NCBI GenBank assembly: GCA_946480345.1 | Contig: CAMLJR010000134.1 | Coordinates: 1 to 8,041, forward strand | Direction of reading: 5' to 3' | DNA: 8,041 nt | Source of the DNA: an uncultured Spongiibacteraceae bacterium | GTDB taxonomy: Bacteria; Pseudomonadota; Gammaproteobacteria; Pseudomonadales; CAMLJR01 | In this document: in pieces, positions 1 through 7,028 of the stretch | How positions within the stretch are numbered: the first letter of the stretch is position 1 | Layout of the letters: the number at the start of each line of letters is the position of its first letter | Notes under the pieces: generated by a model | The model's input: only the letters and a program-made list of their open reading frames with translations | What the model was told of the DNA's origin: nothing | Database searches by the model: none | Translations under genes and position numbers: made by a program

Positions 1-16
1 TTAAGAGGTACCAATC

Positions 17-340
17 ATGAAACCGAATATCGGCGAGTTGATGAAACAGGCGCAGCAACTGCAAGAGCAGATGCAAAAAGCGCAGGAGAAGATTGCCAGC
101 ATCGAGGTGACCGGTGAATCCGGCGCGGGTTTGGTGAAAGTGGTGATGACAGGACGGCACGATGTGCGCCGTATCAGCATCGATCCATCGCTGTTGAAAG
201 AAGATAAAGAGGTGCTCGAAGATTTACTCGCAGCGGCGGTCAACGATGCGGTGCGCCGTGTCGAAGAAAGCAATCGCGATTTAATGTCGGGCATGACGCA
301 GGGAATGAATATTCCCGGCGGCTTTAAAATGCCGTTTTGA
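17..340 (+). CDS. ybaB: YbaB/EbfC family nucleoid-associated protein
   Basis: Small DNA-binding protein of the YbaB/EbfC family, a dimeric nucleoid-associated factor usually encoded just upstream of recR. The 107 residues match the usual length (about 109 in E. coli). Visible hallmarks are an N-terminal Gln/Lys-rich helix with [15 protein letters not shown] near residues 9-23, the central segment [16 protein letters not shown] (about 31-46), the I-DPSLL motif, and a Gly/Met/Pro-rich C-terminus ending GGFKMPF. An AGAGG Shine-Dalgarno at 4-8 lies 8 nt before the ATG and fixes the start. In relatives dnaX commonly precedes this gene, but it would lie outside the window. The gene runs in the same direction as recR with a 128-nt gap. 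Family assignment is firm; the exact role in recombination or nucleoid structure is less settled in the literature. Confidence 0.95.
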   Translation: MKPNIGELMKQAQQLQEQMQKAQEKIASIEVTGESGAGLVKVVMTGRHDVRRISIDPSLLKEDKEVLEDLLAAAVNDAVRRVEESNRDLMSGMTQGMNIPGGFKMPF

Positions 341-468
341 TTATTAATCCGATACAGAAATATACCGGTCAATAACAAGCGCACGATGCGTTTTATGCGG
401 CATTTGCCGCGAAAACCCACCACATCAGGACGATGTATTGGGCTATCGGGTCAAAAAGTTATTTGTCG

Positions 469-1083
469 ATGAAATTTAGTCCTCTGATCGATCAGCTGGT
501 GCAGGCGCTGCGTTGTTTGCCCAGCGTCGGGCCGAAGTCCGCGCAACGCATGGCGTTTCACTTGCTCGAACGCAATCGCGAAGCGGGTATGCAGCTCGCG
601 GAAATTTTGCAGATCGCGTTGACGCAGGTCGGTCATTGCCGGCAATGCAACACGCTTTCCGAGCTGGAGATATGCGGTATTTGCAGCGATGCGCGCCGCG
701 ATCGGCAAACGTTGTGCATTGTCGAGTCGCCCGCCGATGTCCTCGCACTGGAGCAGGCCGGCAGTTATCGCGGTGTCTATTTCGTACTGATGGGACATTT
801 GTCGCCGATCGATGGTATCGGCCCCGAGGAAATCGGCATCGATCGCTTACTCGAACGCGTCGATGCACGATCGGAGCAGTCGCAAAAAATCAAAGAAGTG
901 ATTCTCGCTACCAATCCCACCGTCGAAGGCGAAGCCACTGCGTACTACATTACCGAGCAGCTAAAAGTGCGCGGTGTCGTGGTATCGCGCATTGCCCATG
1001 GTGTGCCGCTTGGCGGCGAACTCGAATACGTCGACAGCGGGACCTTGGCGCACGCGTTGAGCGGGCGGCGTGTTGTCGAATGA
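469..1083 (+). CDS. recR: Recombination mediator protein RecR
   Basis: RecR acts with RecF/RecO to load RecA on SSB-coated single-stranded DNA during gap repair. The 204-residue product (201 in E. coli) has the N-terminal helix-hairpin-helix segment ([17 protein letters not shown], about 17-33), a four-cysteine zinc finger (C57, C60, C69, C72), a Toprim domain beginning near TLCIVES (E86), and the C-terminal [12 protein letters not shown] and [13 protein letters not shown] motifs. The start at 469 is chosen because [10 protein letters not shown] aligns with the start of known RecR proteins. An ATG at 433 would add 12 unrelated residues, and its AGGA (427-430) sits only 2 nt away. The 469 start has no good Shine-Dalgarno; a 25-codon ORF (395-472) ends across it as ATGA. 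A weak promoter-like pair, TTGATT (337-342) and TATACC (361-366) with 18-nt spacing, could serve this gene. The stop overlaps rnd. Confidence 0.96.
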   Translation: MKFSPLIDQLVQALRCLPSVGPKSAQRMAFHLLERNREAGMQLAEILQIALTQVGHCRQCNTLSELEICGICSDARRDRQTLCIVESPADVLALEQAGSYRGVYFVLMGHLSPIDGIGPEEIGIDRLLERVDARSEQSQKIKEVILATNPTVEGEATAYYITEQLKVRGVVVSRIAHGVPLGGELEYVDSGTLAHALSGRRVVE

Positions 1084-2186
1084 GCGAAGCGGATTTCGTT
1101 TATATCGATAGCAATGCGCACCTTGCCGATGTTGCAGATCACTGCGCCAATGCGCGGTTGCTGGCACTCGATACCGAGTTTCAACGCGAGACGACGTTTT
1201 ATCCGATCGCCGGTTTAATTCAGCTCGGCAACGGCCAGCGTCAATATCTGATCGACCCGCTGAAGATCGACGATTGGACGCCGCTGCAAACGCTGCTGAA
1301 TAACTCGTCATATAAATTGCTGCACGCATGCAGCGAAGATCTCGAAGTGTTCTCGCGGCTATGCAATACGTTGCCGCAGCCGTTGCTCGATACTCAAATC
1401 GGCGCGGCGCTCGCGGGCTTCGGTTTCAGCTTAAGTTATCAAGCGTTAGTGAAAGCCTGCCTCGACATTGAAGTCGGCAAAGAACAAACGCGTTCCGATT
1501 GGTTGCGTCGACCGTTGAGCGCCGAGCAATGTCATTACGCCGCGCTCGATGTCGCGTATTTACCGCCGATATTCGAAGTGATTGCCGAACGTCTGCAGCA
1601 GAAAAATCGCTTCGATTGGTGGCTGCAAGAAGGCGCCGGCACTATCGCGGCCAGTCGCGATGCCATCGCACCTGAATATTATTATTTGAAGCTCAGCGGC
1701 GGCTGGCGTTTGCGTGGCGCGCAAGTCGCTGCGCTGCGCGATTTGTGCGTGTGGCGCGAACGCGAAGCGCGTCGGCGTAATGTGCCGCGCGGCCGCATCG
1801 TGAAGGATGCGCAGTGCATCGATATCGCTCGTTTATTGCCGCGCAATGTCGCCGAATTAAGCGCGGTGCCTGAGCTGCATCCGCAAACGCAGCGCGTCGA
1901 TGGCGAAAATATTCTGGGTATTGTCGAAGTCGCGCAGCAATTGCCTGCAACCGACTGGCCGGAGCCGCCTGTGGCACCATTGCCGCGCGAGTGGGGCGAT
2001 CGGCTTAAAAAATTACGGCAGCTGATCGATGAGCGGGCGCGCGAACTGGATATTCCTGCCGAATTGCTTGCGCGCAAACGCGATTGTGAAATGTTGCTGC
2101 GCACGGGTGAATTGTCAGACTCATTGCGCGGCTGGCGTTTACCGATCATCGGCGAGCCTTTGCTCGCGTTATATCAGCGGATGTAA
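1080..2186 (+). CDS. rnd: Ribonuclease D
   Basis: RNase D is a 3'-to-5' exoribonuclease of the DEDDy superfamily that trims tRNA precursors and other small structured RNAs in the cytoplasm. The 368 residues compare with 375 in E. coli. Catalytic residues are visible: D31 and E33 in LLALDTEF, D87 in [10 protein letters not shown], and Y153 and D157 in [10 protein letters not shown]. The [11 protein letters not shown] segment is also typical. An HRDC domain follows at about 200-285 (starting [10 protein letters not shown]), then a second helical HRDC-like region to the C-terminus. The ATG at 1080 overlaps the recR stop as ATGA, which suggests translational coupling. The same reading frame is open further upstream inside recR, but that part reads as low-quality Arg/Cys-rich shadow sequence and lacks family similarity, so the start at 1080 is preferred. 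Confidence 0.95.
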   Translation: MSEADFVYIDSNAHLADVADHCANARLLALDTEFQRETTFYPIAGLIQLGNGQRQYLIDPLKIDDWTPLQTLLNNSSYKLLHACSEDLEVFSRLCNTLPQPLLDTQIGAALAGFGFSLSYQALVKACLDIEVGKEQTRSDWLRRPLSAEQCHYAALDVAYLPPIFEVIAERLQQKNRFDWWLQEGAGTIAASRDAIAPEYYYLKLSGGWRLRGAQVAALRDLCVWREREARRRNVPRGRIVKDAQCIDIARLLPRNVAELSAVPELHPQTQRVDGENILGIVEVAQQLPATDWPEPPVAPLPREWGDRLKKLRQLIDERARELDIPAELLARKRDCEMLLRTGELSDSLRGWRLPIIGEPLLALYQRM

Positions 2187-2240
2187 AGCTATCCTTTAAT
2201 TGGCGTATGCCTCCACTATAGAAATGAAACGAAATCCACA

Positions 2241-2504
2241 ATGAAACGAATTTGCTCTATTTACCGCAGTGGTCGCGTCGACGGCATGTACCTCTATGTC
2301 GATAAAAAAGAAGACCTCGCGCGGGTGCCGGAAGCGTTATTGCAAAACTTCGGTCGTCCGGAGTTCGCTATGGCATTGCTACTCCATTCCGAGCGCAAAC
2401 TTGCGCATGCCGATGTGAATGCCGTGCTCGAAGCGATCGAGAAAAATGGGTTTTATTTGCAAATGCCGCCGAAGGACGAAGAGCCCCTGACGTTGGCGAG
2501 CTGA
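2241..2504 (+). CDS. ycgL: YcgL domain-containing protein
   Basis: A small cytoplasmic protein of the YcgL family (known from gammaproteobacteria and of unclear biochemical function). The 87-residue product lines up with E. coli YcgL through IYRS, MYLYVDKKEDLARVPEALL, FGRPEFAMALLL and GFYLQMPP, but it is shorter than the E. coli form because it lacks most of the C-terminal extension. No obvious Shine-Dalgarno precedes the ATG at 2241. Just upstream, a 10-nt direct repeat (ATGAAACGAA at 2224 and again at 2241) creates an out-of-frame six-codon ORF whose TGA overlaps this start. It lies 54 nt after rnd, and the next gene starts 11 nt after its stop, so it probably belongs to the same transcript as its neighbours. 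Family call firm, function unknown. Confidence 0.9.
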   Translation: MKRICSIYRSGRVDGMYLYVDKKEDLARVPEALLQNFGRPEFAMALLLHSERKLAHADVNAVLEAIEKNGFYLQMPPKDEEPLTLAS

Positions 2505-2515
2505 AAGGACAACGC

Positions 2516-2869
2516 ATGTTCACGATCGACGTCTACTCGAGTGCCGGCCAATACGTTTTGGCGTGGGGCGTTTATCTCGCTGCCGCGGTAGTGTTCTGTC
2601 TCGTCTGGTTGCGGCTGACATGGCGCTGGCAAAAAGATATTCGCTTGCTGCTGCTTGCGTTGTTGATCGTGTTTTTGTTCGTTCCCGCCCCCGTACCCGG
2701 TCGCGATGTACTCGCACCCGCAATGATTTTTATTGTGTTGAGCCCGTTCACCGGAACCCCCGAGACGTTGGCCCCTGTCGTTGTGCGACTGATACTGGCG
2801 GCGGTCGCCGCGCTGATCGTTGTTGTCATTGCGGCGGTGTGGCGGCATTGGCCGCGACACCCGCGCTGA
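2516..2869 (+). CDS. Small polytopic inner-membrane protein of unknown function
   Basis: I do not recognise this family. The 117-residue product is strongly hydrophobic. It has likely membrane spans at about residues 13-33 (Tyr/Val/Ala/Leu-rich, followed by the positive WLRLTWRWQKDIR loop), 42-60 (LLLLALLIVFLFV) and 87-109 (LILAAVAALIVVVIAAVW). A shorter hydrophobic stretch near 66-77 is a possible fourth span. A PAPVPGRDVLAP segment links the second span to that stretch. The C-terminus is basic (WRHWPRHPR), consistent with a cytoplasmic end by the positive-inside rule. A good Shine-Dalgarno (AAGGA, 2505-2509) lies 6 nt before the ATG, immediately after the ycgL stop, so it looks co-transcribed with ycgL. 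It sits 97 nt before the exported VWA gene, and a functional link to that membrane-anchored protein is plausible but only inferred. Confidence 0.75.
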   Translation: MFTIDVYSSAGQYVLAWGVYLAAAVVFCLVWLRLTWRWQKDIRLLLLALLIVFLFVPAPVPGRDVLAPAMIFIVLSPFTGTPETLAPVVVRLILAAVAALIVVVIAAVWRHWPRHPR

Positions 2870-2896
2870 TTCTGCGAATTCCGGTTACCGTGCGTT

Positions 2897-2924
2897 TTGT
2901 CCTTTCTTAATAAACTGCTATAAA
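2897..2924 (+). promoter_or_regulatory. Candidate sigma-70 promoter for the exported VWA gene
   Basis: TTGTCC at 2897-2902 and TATAAA at 2919-2924 are separated by 16 nt. A TG at 2916-2917 is positioned as an extended -10 (TGC-TATAAA). The -10 matches 5 of 6 consensus bases and the -35 matches 4 of 6. Transcription would begin near 2931, about 36 nt before the ATG at 2967. This is a consensus match by eye, not proof of activity. Confidence 0.5.
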
Positions 2925-2966
2925 TAGTTGTCATTAAACGAATTTAAGGCTAAGGCGGCGCCTATC

Positions 2967-4952
2967 ATGAAAATAATATTGAGGCGGTTCATCGCATTCG
3001 TGTGCGTGCTATCCGCATTTTGCGCAAATGCGGCAGCACCGCAATCGACCGCAGCGGTACGCCCGGATGTGCGAGTCGTCATCGACATCTCCGGCAGCAT
3101 GAAGCAGAACGATCCGCATAATCTGCGTAAGCCGGCTTACGAAATGCTGATACCCCTGTTTCCAAAAAATGCGAAAGCAGGCGTGTGGACGTTCGGCGAA
3201 GGCGTCGATGTTATGGTGCCGCTGCAAAGTATCAGCGAAGGATGGCGCGCGTTGGCGATGAGCCGCGCATCGAAAATTACGTCGACTTCGCTGTATACAA
3301 ATATTCCCGATGCGCTCGAACGCGCCACTGCAAATCCCGAAAGCGGCTATCGCACCAGCGTTATTCTGCTGACCGACGGCATGGTTGATATTTCAAAATC
3401 GCCGGAACAAAACGCCGCCGCGCGTAAACGCCTGCTCGACGAAATTCTGCCGCGGTTGCGGCAAGCGAATGTCACCGTGTATGCAATTGCGTTATCGAAA
3501 TCGGCTGACCGCGAATTGATGGAGCGTCTCGCTGTCGATACCGGCGGTTTATTTGCCGTGGCGAATTCGGCGGAAGAGTTACATAAAATTTTTCTGCAAG
3601 CTTTTGATGCGGCAGCGCCCGCAGAGCAAGTACCGTTGCAGGGCAATCGCTTTCTCGTTGATTCGTCGATTGACGAGTTGACCACGCTGGTGCTGCATAA
3701 AGGCGCCAAGCCAGTAGAGTTGATATCGCCGGATAATAAACGCCACAGCTTTGCGAGCCACGGCGATGATTTCAAATGGTTTCAGGGGCAAGGCTATGAC
3801 CTGATCACGGTGAAAAAGCCGTTTGAAGGCGAATGGAATATTGCGGCCGAATTGGAGAAGGGCAGCCGCGTTACGATTGTTTCCAATCTGAGTTTGACGG
3901 CATCGCGTTTTGCCGAAAGTTTATTTAAGGGCGGCGCGGAACAACAACTGGTTGCGGGATTGAGCCAGCAGGGCGAAATCCTCAAACAACCTGAATTTTT
4001 GCAGCTCGTTAAATTCGGAGCGACCGTGCAGCGACGCGAGGATGGCCAGCAATGGCAGATCGATTTGTCCGCGCCGAATCCGACACCCGCCGATGGCTAT
4101 TTCCGCGGGCCGCTGACGATGCTGAATGAACTCGGTACGTACGATATTGCGATTAACGCCGAGGCCAAAACATTTCAGCGCAGTCAAAAGCAAACGCTCG
4201 CGGTGCGCGATAATTTCGATGTGCGGGTAATCGCCACCGATAGCATTCCCCCGGCACATCGGGCCACGCTATTCGCGCAGAATCCCGACATTGATGATGC
4301 AGCGACGGTGGTTACTGCCCACATCAAATCGCCGGATGGCAAAACGTCGGAGCAACCGGTAGCGATGGGCACCGAACGCGAATGGCCGCTGGCGCTCGAT
4401 ACCGCAACGCAGGCAGGCCGGTTCGAAGTGTCGTTCGAGGTAGCCGGACAGTATAAAAAAGGCGAAAAATTCACTTATCGCTCGGCAGTTGTTGCGGTTG
4501 ATCAAAACGGAACAGAAGTCGTTGAAAAAGCCGCTGCGCCGCAACCTGTAGCGGAACAACACGACGAGCCGAAGCCGGAAGTTGCTGCCGAAAAAAATGC
4601 GACTGAAGAAAAGCCTGCCGAACCCGCAGCGCCCGCTGAGAAAAAGAACTGGAAAAAATGGGCTCTTTACGGCGGTCTCGCGTTCGGCAATTTGTTGATT
4701 ATCGGTTTGGGCTTTCTTGCGTATCGCATGATCATGGGCGGCAATAAATCGGCCGTGCTCGATGCCGCCGACGATGATGACGAAGACGAAGAAAAGCCGT
4801 CTAAAGGTAAGGACAAAGGCAAGGATGAGAAGGGTGGCAAGAGCGACGATGCGGGCGAGACAAAAGATAAAGGAAAATCAAAGCGACCGAAGGCACTCGA
4901 TTTACCCGATGATGCCATCGATATCGACCCGGGTGACGATAAGAAAAAATAG
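2967..4952 (+). CDS. Exported, membrane-anchored VWA domain protein (TIGR03503-like)
   Basis: This 661-residue protein starts with a signal peptide (MKIILRR, a hydrophobic core at about 8-19, then probable cleavage after ANA near residue 22). A VWA domain spans about 34-215 with a canonical metal site: DISGS at 40-44, a threonine in TSLYTNIP, and LLTDG with D137. A beta-rich region (about 220-515) follows, then an Ala/Glu/Pro/Lys linker, one membrane span at about 566-588, and a charged tail from about 600 to the end containing DDDDEDEE and Lys/Gly/Asp repeats. The expected topology is a periplasmic VWA module with a cytoplasmic tail. The ATG at 2967 is chosen over an in-frame TTG at 2928 because it starts the signal peptide and is preceded by AAGG (2952-2955). 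It resembles the gammaproteobacterial family TIGR03503, from memory. The substrate is unknown; it may bind a protein partner via the metal site. Confidence 0.85.
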   Translation: MKIILRRFIAFVCVLSAFCANAAAPQSTAAVRPDVRVVIDISGSMKQNDPHNLRKPAYEMLIPLFPKNAKAGVWTFGEGVDVMVPLQSISEGWRALAMSRASKITSTSLYTNIPDALERATANPESGYRTSVILLTDGMVDISKSPEQNAAARKRLLDEILPRLRQANVTVYAIALSKSADRELMERLAVDTGGLFAVANSAEELHKIFLQAFDAAAPAEQVPLQGNRFLVDSSIDELTTLVLHKGAKPVELISPDNKRHSFASHGDDFKWFQGQGYDLITVKKPFEGEWNIAAELEKGSRVTIVSNLSLTASRFAESLFKGGAEQQLVAGLSQQGEILKQPEFLQLVKFGATVQRREDGQQWQIDLSAPNPTPADGYFRGPLTMLNELGTYDIAINAEAKTFQRSQKQTLAVRDNFDVRVIATDSIPPAHRATLFAQNPDIDDAATVVTAHIKSPDGKTSEQPVAMGTEREWPLALDTATQAGRFEVSFEVAGQYKKGEKFTYRSAVVAVDQNGTEVVEKAAAPQPVAEQHDEPKPEVAAEKNATEEKPAEPAAPAEKKNWKKWALYGGLAFGNLLIIGLGFLAYRMIMGGNKSAVLDAADDDDEDEEKPSKGKDKGKDEKGGKSDDAGETKDKGKSKRPKALDLPDDAIDIDPGDDKKK

Positions 4953-4978
4953 CTGTAGAAATTCAGTGATAGACAGTT

Positions 4979-5017
4979 GAATAAAAAAGGCGAATCAAAT
5001 GATTCGCCTTTTTTATT
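4979..5017. terminator. Bidirectional rho-independent terminator
   Basis: Bases 4979-4997 and 4999-5017 bracket a perfect inverted repeat: 19 bp of stem (4979-4997 with 5000-5018, tip AA at 4998-4999). The GC-containing core GGCGAATCA/TGATTCGCC is flanked by six A residues on the left and six T residues on the right. It therefore reads as a terminator on both strands, ending transcription of the exported VWA gene (+) and of cysK (-), whose stops lie 26 nt and about 12 nt away. Confidence 0.93.
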
Positions 5018-5029
5018 CGGTAAACGTGC

Positions 5030-5992
5030 TTATCCAACGGCTTCTTCGAACGCGCCCTCGAATAGAACCGTGCTCAAATAGCGTTCGCCCGAATCCGGCA
5101 ATATCACCACAATCGTTTTGCCGCGATGTTGCGGTTGCTCGGCAACGCGTTGCGCTGCCGCCATTGCCGCGCCGCAGGAAATACCGGCAAGAATGCCCTC
5201 TTCGCGCATCAAGCGATGCGCCCACTCGATCGCTTCATCATTGCTGATCGCTTCCACTTGATCGACAACATTGAGATCGAGTGTTTTCGGAATGAAGCCC
5301 GCGCCGATGCCCTGGATTTTATGTGGTGCGTGGCTTGGCTCTTTACCTTCTTTCGCGGCGCGGATCATGTAAGACGATTCCGGTTCCACGGCAACCGCAG
5401 TGATCGCCTTGCCCTGCGTATTTTTTATGTAGCGAGCAATGCCGGTAATGGTGCCGCCGGTGCCGACGCCACTGACCAGCACATCGATTTCGCCATTGGT
5501 CGCCTCCCAGATTTCGGGGCCGGTGGTTTTTTCGTGGATTGCCGGATTGGCCGGATTTTCGAATTGCTGCAGCATCAAATAGCGGCTTGGATCGCTTTCG
5601 ACGATTTCAGCCGCTTTTTGCATGGCGGCCTTCATGCCTTTTGCGCCATCGGTGAGAACGAGTTTCGCGCCGAGCGCGATCAATACTTTGCGACGCTCGA
5701 TACTCATCGTATTCGGCATCGTCAGCGTCACTGGATAACCGCGCGATGCAGCGACAAACGCAAGCGCGATACCGGTATTACCGCTGGTTGGCTCAACCAG
5801 TTCCATGCCCGGTTTGAGGCGGCCGCTTTGTTCCGCATCCCAAATCATGTTGGCACCGATGCGGCACTTTACCGATGCGGCCGGGTTACGGCTTTCGAGC
5901 TTTGCATAAATTTTATGAGAGGTAATGCGGTTGAGCTTCACCAGCGGTGTATTGCCGATACTCAGGCTGTTGTCGGCGTAGAGTTTATTCAT
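5030..5992 (-). CDS. cysK: Cysteine synthase A (O-acetylserine sulfhydrylase)
   Basis: CysK is the PLP enzyme that makes L-cysteine from O-acetyl-L-serine and sulfide in the cytoplasm. The 320 residues (323 in E. coli) are nearly collinear with E. coli CysK. The PLP-binding lysine is K42 in NPAASVKCR. The substrate loop PTSGNTG is at about 68-74, the phosphate-binding GVGTGGT at about 175-182, and the C-terminal motifs [22 protein letters not shown] and [11 protein letters not shown] are present. MSIERRK and [18 protein letters not shown] favour CysK over CysM. The start is supported by AGGGAG (6000-6005 on this strand), about 7 nt upstream. It is transcribed alone, convergent with the VWA gene and divergent from moxR. 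No clear CysB site could be assigned by eye. Confidence 0.97.
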   Translation of the reverse strand: MNKLYADNSLSIGNTPLVKLNRITSHKIYAKLESRNPAASVKCRIGANMIWDAEQSGRLKPGMELVEPTSGNTGIALAFVAASRGYPVTLTMPNTMSIERRKVLIALGAKLVLTDGAKGMKAAMQKAAEIVESDPSRYLMLQQFENPANPAIHEKTTGPEIWEATNGEIDVLVSGVGTGGTITGIARYIKNTQGKAITAVAVEPESSYMIRAAKEGKEPSHAPHKIQGIGAGFIPKTLDLNVVDQVEAISNDEAIEWAHRLMREEGILAGISCGAAMAAAQRVAEQPQHRGKTIVVILPDSGERYLSTVLFEGAFEEAVG

Positions 5993-6169
5993 TTCGAATC
6001 TCCCTGCTTTGGCGAAAATGGTGCGGCTGAATTTATCGATTGCGCGCTATAAACGCAGATGGCTCGGCTTGATTCACTGGCACACAATCGTTAGGCTCGC
6101 TGACCTACCTGTGAACGGTCACTCTAAAAGTGAACTGTCCCCTAAAACCCTCGACATGGTAACGCACTC
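5993..6169. other. Divergent intergenic region between cysK and the MoxR gene
   Basis: This 177-bp spacer must hold the promoters of both divergent genes, but none is convincing by eye. On the + strand TTGATT (6069-6074) with TAGGCT (6092-6097) is a weak pair. On the - strand TATAGC and GATAAA boxes occur without a matching -35. The spacer also carries the GTGAAC repeat element listed separately. Confidence 0.6.
6111..6139. repeat. Short GTGAAC-N-GTC direct repeat pair with hairpin potential
   Basis: GTGAACGGTC (6111-6120) and GTGAACTGTC (6130-6139) are two 10-nt copies differing at one base, spaced 19 bp start to start. TCACT (6119-6123) and AGTGA (6129-6133) can also pair around a 5-nt loop. 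The spacing is close to two helical turns, as for a dimeric operator. Alternatively, AGTGAACTGTCCCC resembles end sequences I associate with dispersed or mobile repeats. The pair is directly visible; either function is a guess. Confidence 0.5.
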
Positions 6170-7018
6170 ATGAAGTTTGAAGGTACCGATCGTTATGTCG
6201 CCACCGACGACTTGCGCACCGCGGTCAACGCCGCCGTTACGTTGCAACGTCCATTGCTGATTAAAGGCGAGCCAGGCACTGGTAAAACATTGCTGGCCGA
6301 AGAAGTTGCGCGTGCGTTGAATAAACCGCTGCTGGCCTGGCACATCAAATCGACGACAAAAGCACAGCAAGGTTTATACGAATACGACGCGGTATCGCGG
6401 TTGCGCGATTCGCAGCTCGGCAACGAAAAAGTGCATGAGATCGGTAACTACATCAAGCGCGGAAAATTGTGGGAAGCATTTGAAAGTGAACAGCAGACCG
6501 TATTGTTAATCGACGAAATCGATAAAGCCGATATCGAATTTCCGAACGATCTTCTGCTTGAGCTCGATCGCATGGAATTCTTCGTGTACGAAACTGGTCA
6601 AACGGTGCGTGCGCGGCATCGCCCCATCATTATTATCACCAGCAATAACGAAAAAGAATTGCCCGACGCATTTTTGCGTCGCTGCTTTTTCCACTTCATC
6701 AGTTTTCCCGACCGCGACACGATGCGTGACATCGTCGAGGTGCATTATCCGGGTATCAAACAATCGCTGGTGCAACAGGCGCTCGAAGTGTTTTTCGAAG
6801 TGCGCGAAATTCCGGGGTTGAAGAAAAAGCCATCGACGTCGGAATTGATCGATTGGTTAAAACTGCTGATGGCCGACGATATTCCCGAAGAAGTGCTGAA
6901 AAATCGTGATGGTGGCAAAGCGATTCCGCCGCTGTACGGTGCGCTGCTGAAAAATGAACAGGATGTACATTTGCTCGAACGTTTGGCTTTTATGCATCGC
7001 CGCGACACGCGCCGCTAG
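6170..7018 (+). CDS. MoxR-family AAA+ ATPase
   Basis: A cytoplasmic AAA+ ATPase of the MoxR group, which act as chaperone-like remodellers usually paired with VWA proteins. The 282-residue product has Walker A GEPGTGKT (33-40), Walker B LLIDE (112-116), a sensor 1 region in IIITSNNEKELPDAF, and the following LRRC arginines. A basic-to-helical C-terminal region contains PSTSELIDWLKLL, typical of the MoxR lid. The internal block KSTTKAQQGLYEYDAVSRLR is typical of the subgroup paired with CoxE-like proteins. The start is the first ATG consistent with MKFEGTDRY. It lacks a clear Shine-Dalgarno, and a five-codon ORF (ATG at 6156) ends in ATGA across it. A CoxE-like VWA gene begins 10 nt downstream, so the two form an operon. 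The client complex is unknown. Confidence 0.93.
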   Translation: MKFEGTDRYVATDDLRTAVNAAVTLQRPLLIKGEPGTGKTLLAEEVARALNKPLLAWHIKSTTKAQQGLYEYDAVSRLRDSQLGNEKVHEIGNYIKRGKLWEAFESEQQTVLLIDEIDKADIEFPNDLLLELDRMEFFVYETGQTVRARHRPIIIITSNNEKELPDAFLRRCFFHFISFPDRDTMRDIVEVHYPGIKQSLVQQALEVFFEVREIPGLKKKPSTSELIDWLKLLMADDIPEEVLKNRDGGKAIPPLYGALLKNEQDVHLLERLAFMHRRDTRR

Positions 7019-7028
7019 GTATTCCGTT

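Noticed and set aside
380..410. Two small hairpins between ybaB and recR (CGCA-CGA-TGCG followed by TTTT, and GCGGC-ATTT-GCCGC)
   Set aside because: Stems are only 4-6 bp and the T run is short, so a terminator call is not supported. ybaB and recR are usually co-transcribed.
433..468. Upstream ATG for recR adding 12 residues
   Set aside because: Known RecR proteins begin near [10 protein letters not shown], and the AGGA is only 2 nt from this ATG. It remains possible but less likely than the 469 start.
513..1079. Upstream extension of the rnd reading frame through recR
   Set aside because: It overlaps nearly all of recR in another frame, is Arg/Cys-rich and resembles no RNase D N-terminus. 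The family start fits the ATG at 1080.
2928..2966. TTG start 13 codons upstream of the exported VWA gene
   Set aside because: It would place charged residues before the signal peptide and falls within a few bases of the predicted transcription start. The ATG at 2967 fits better.
5126..6052. 308-codon open frame on the + strand opposite cysK
   Set aside because: It is a Phe/His/Arg-rich shadow of cysK on the other strand, has no recognisable motifs, and cysK is unambiguous in the opposite strand.
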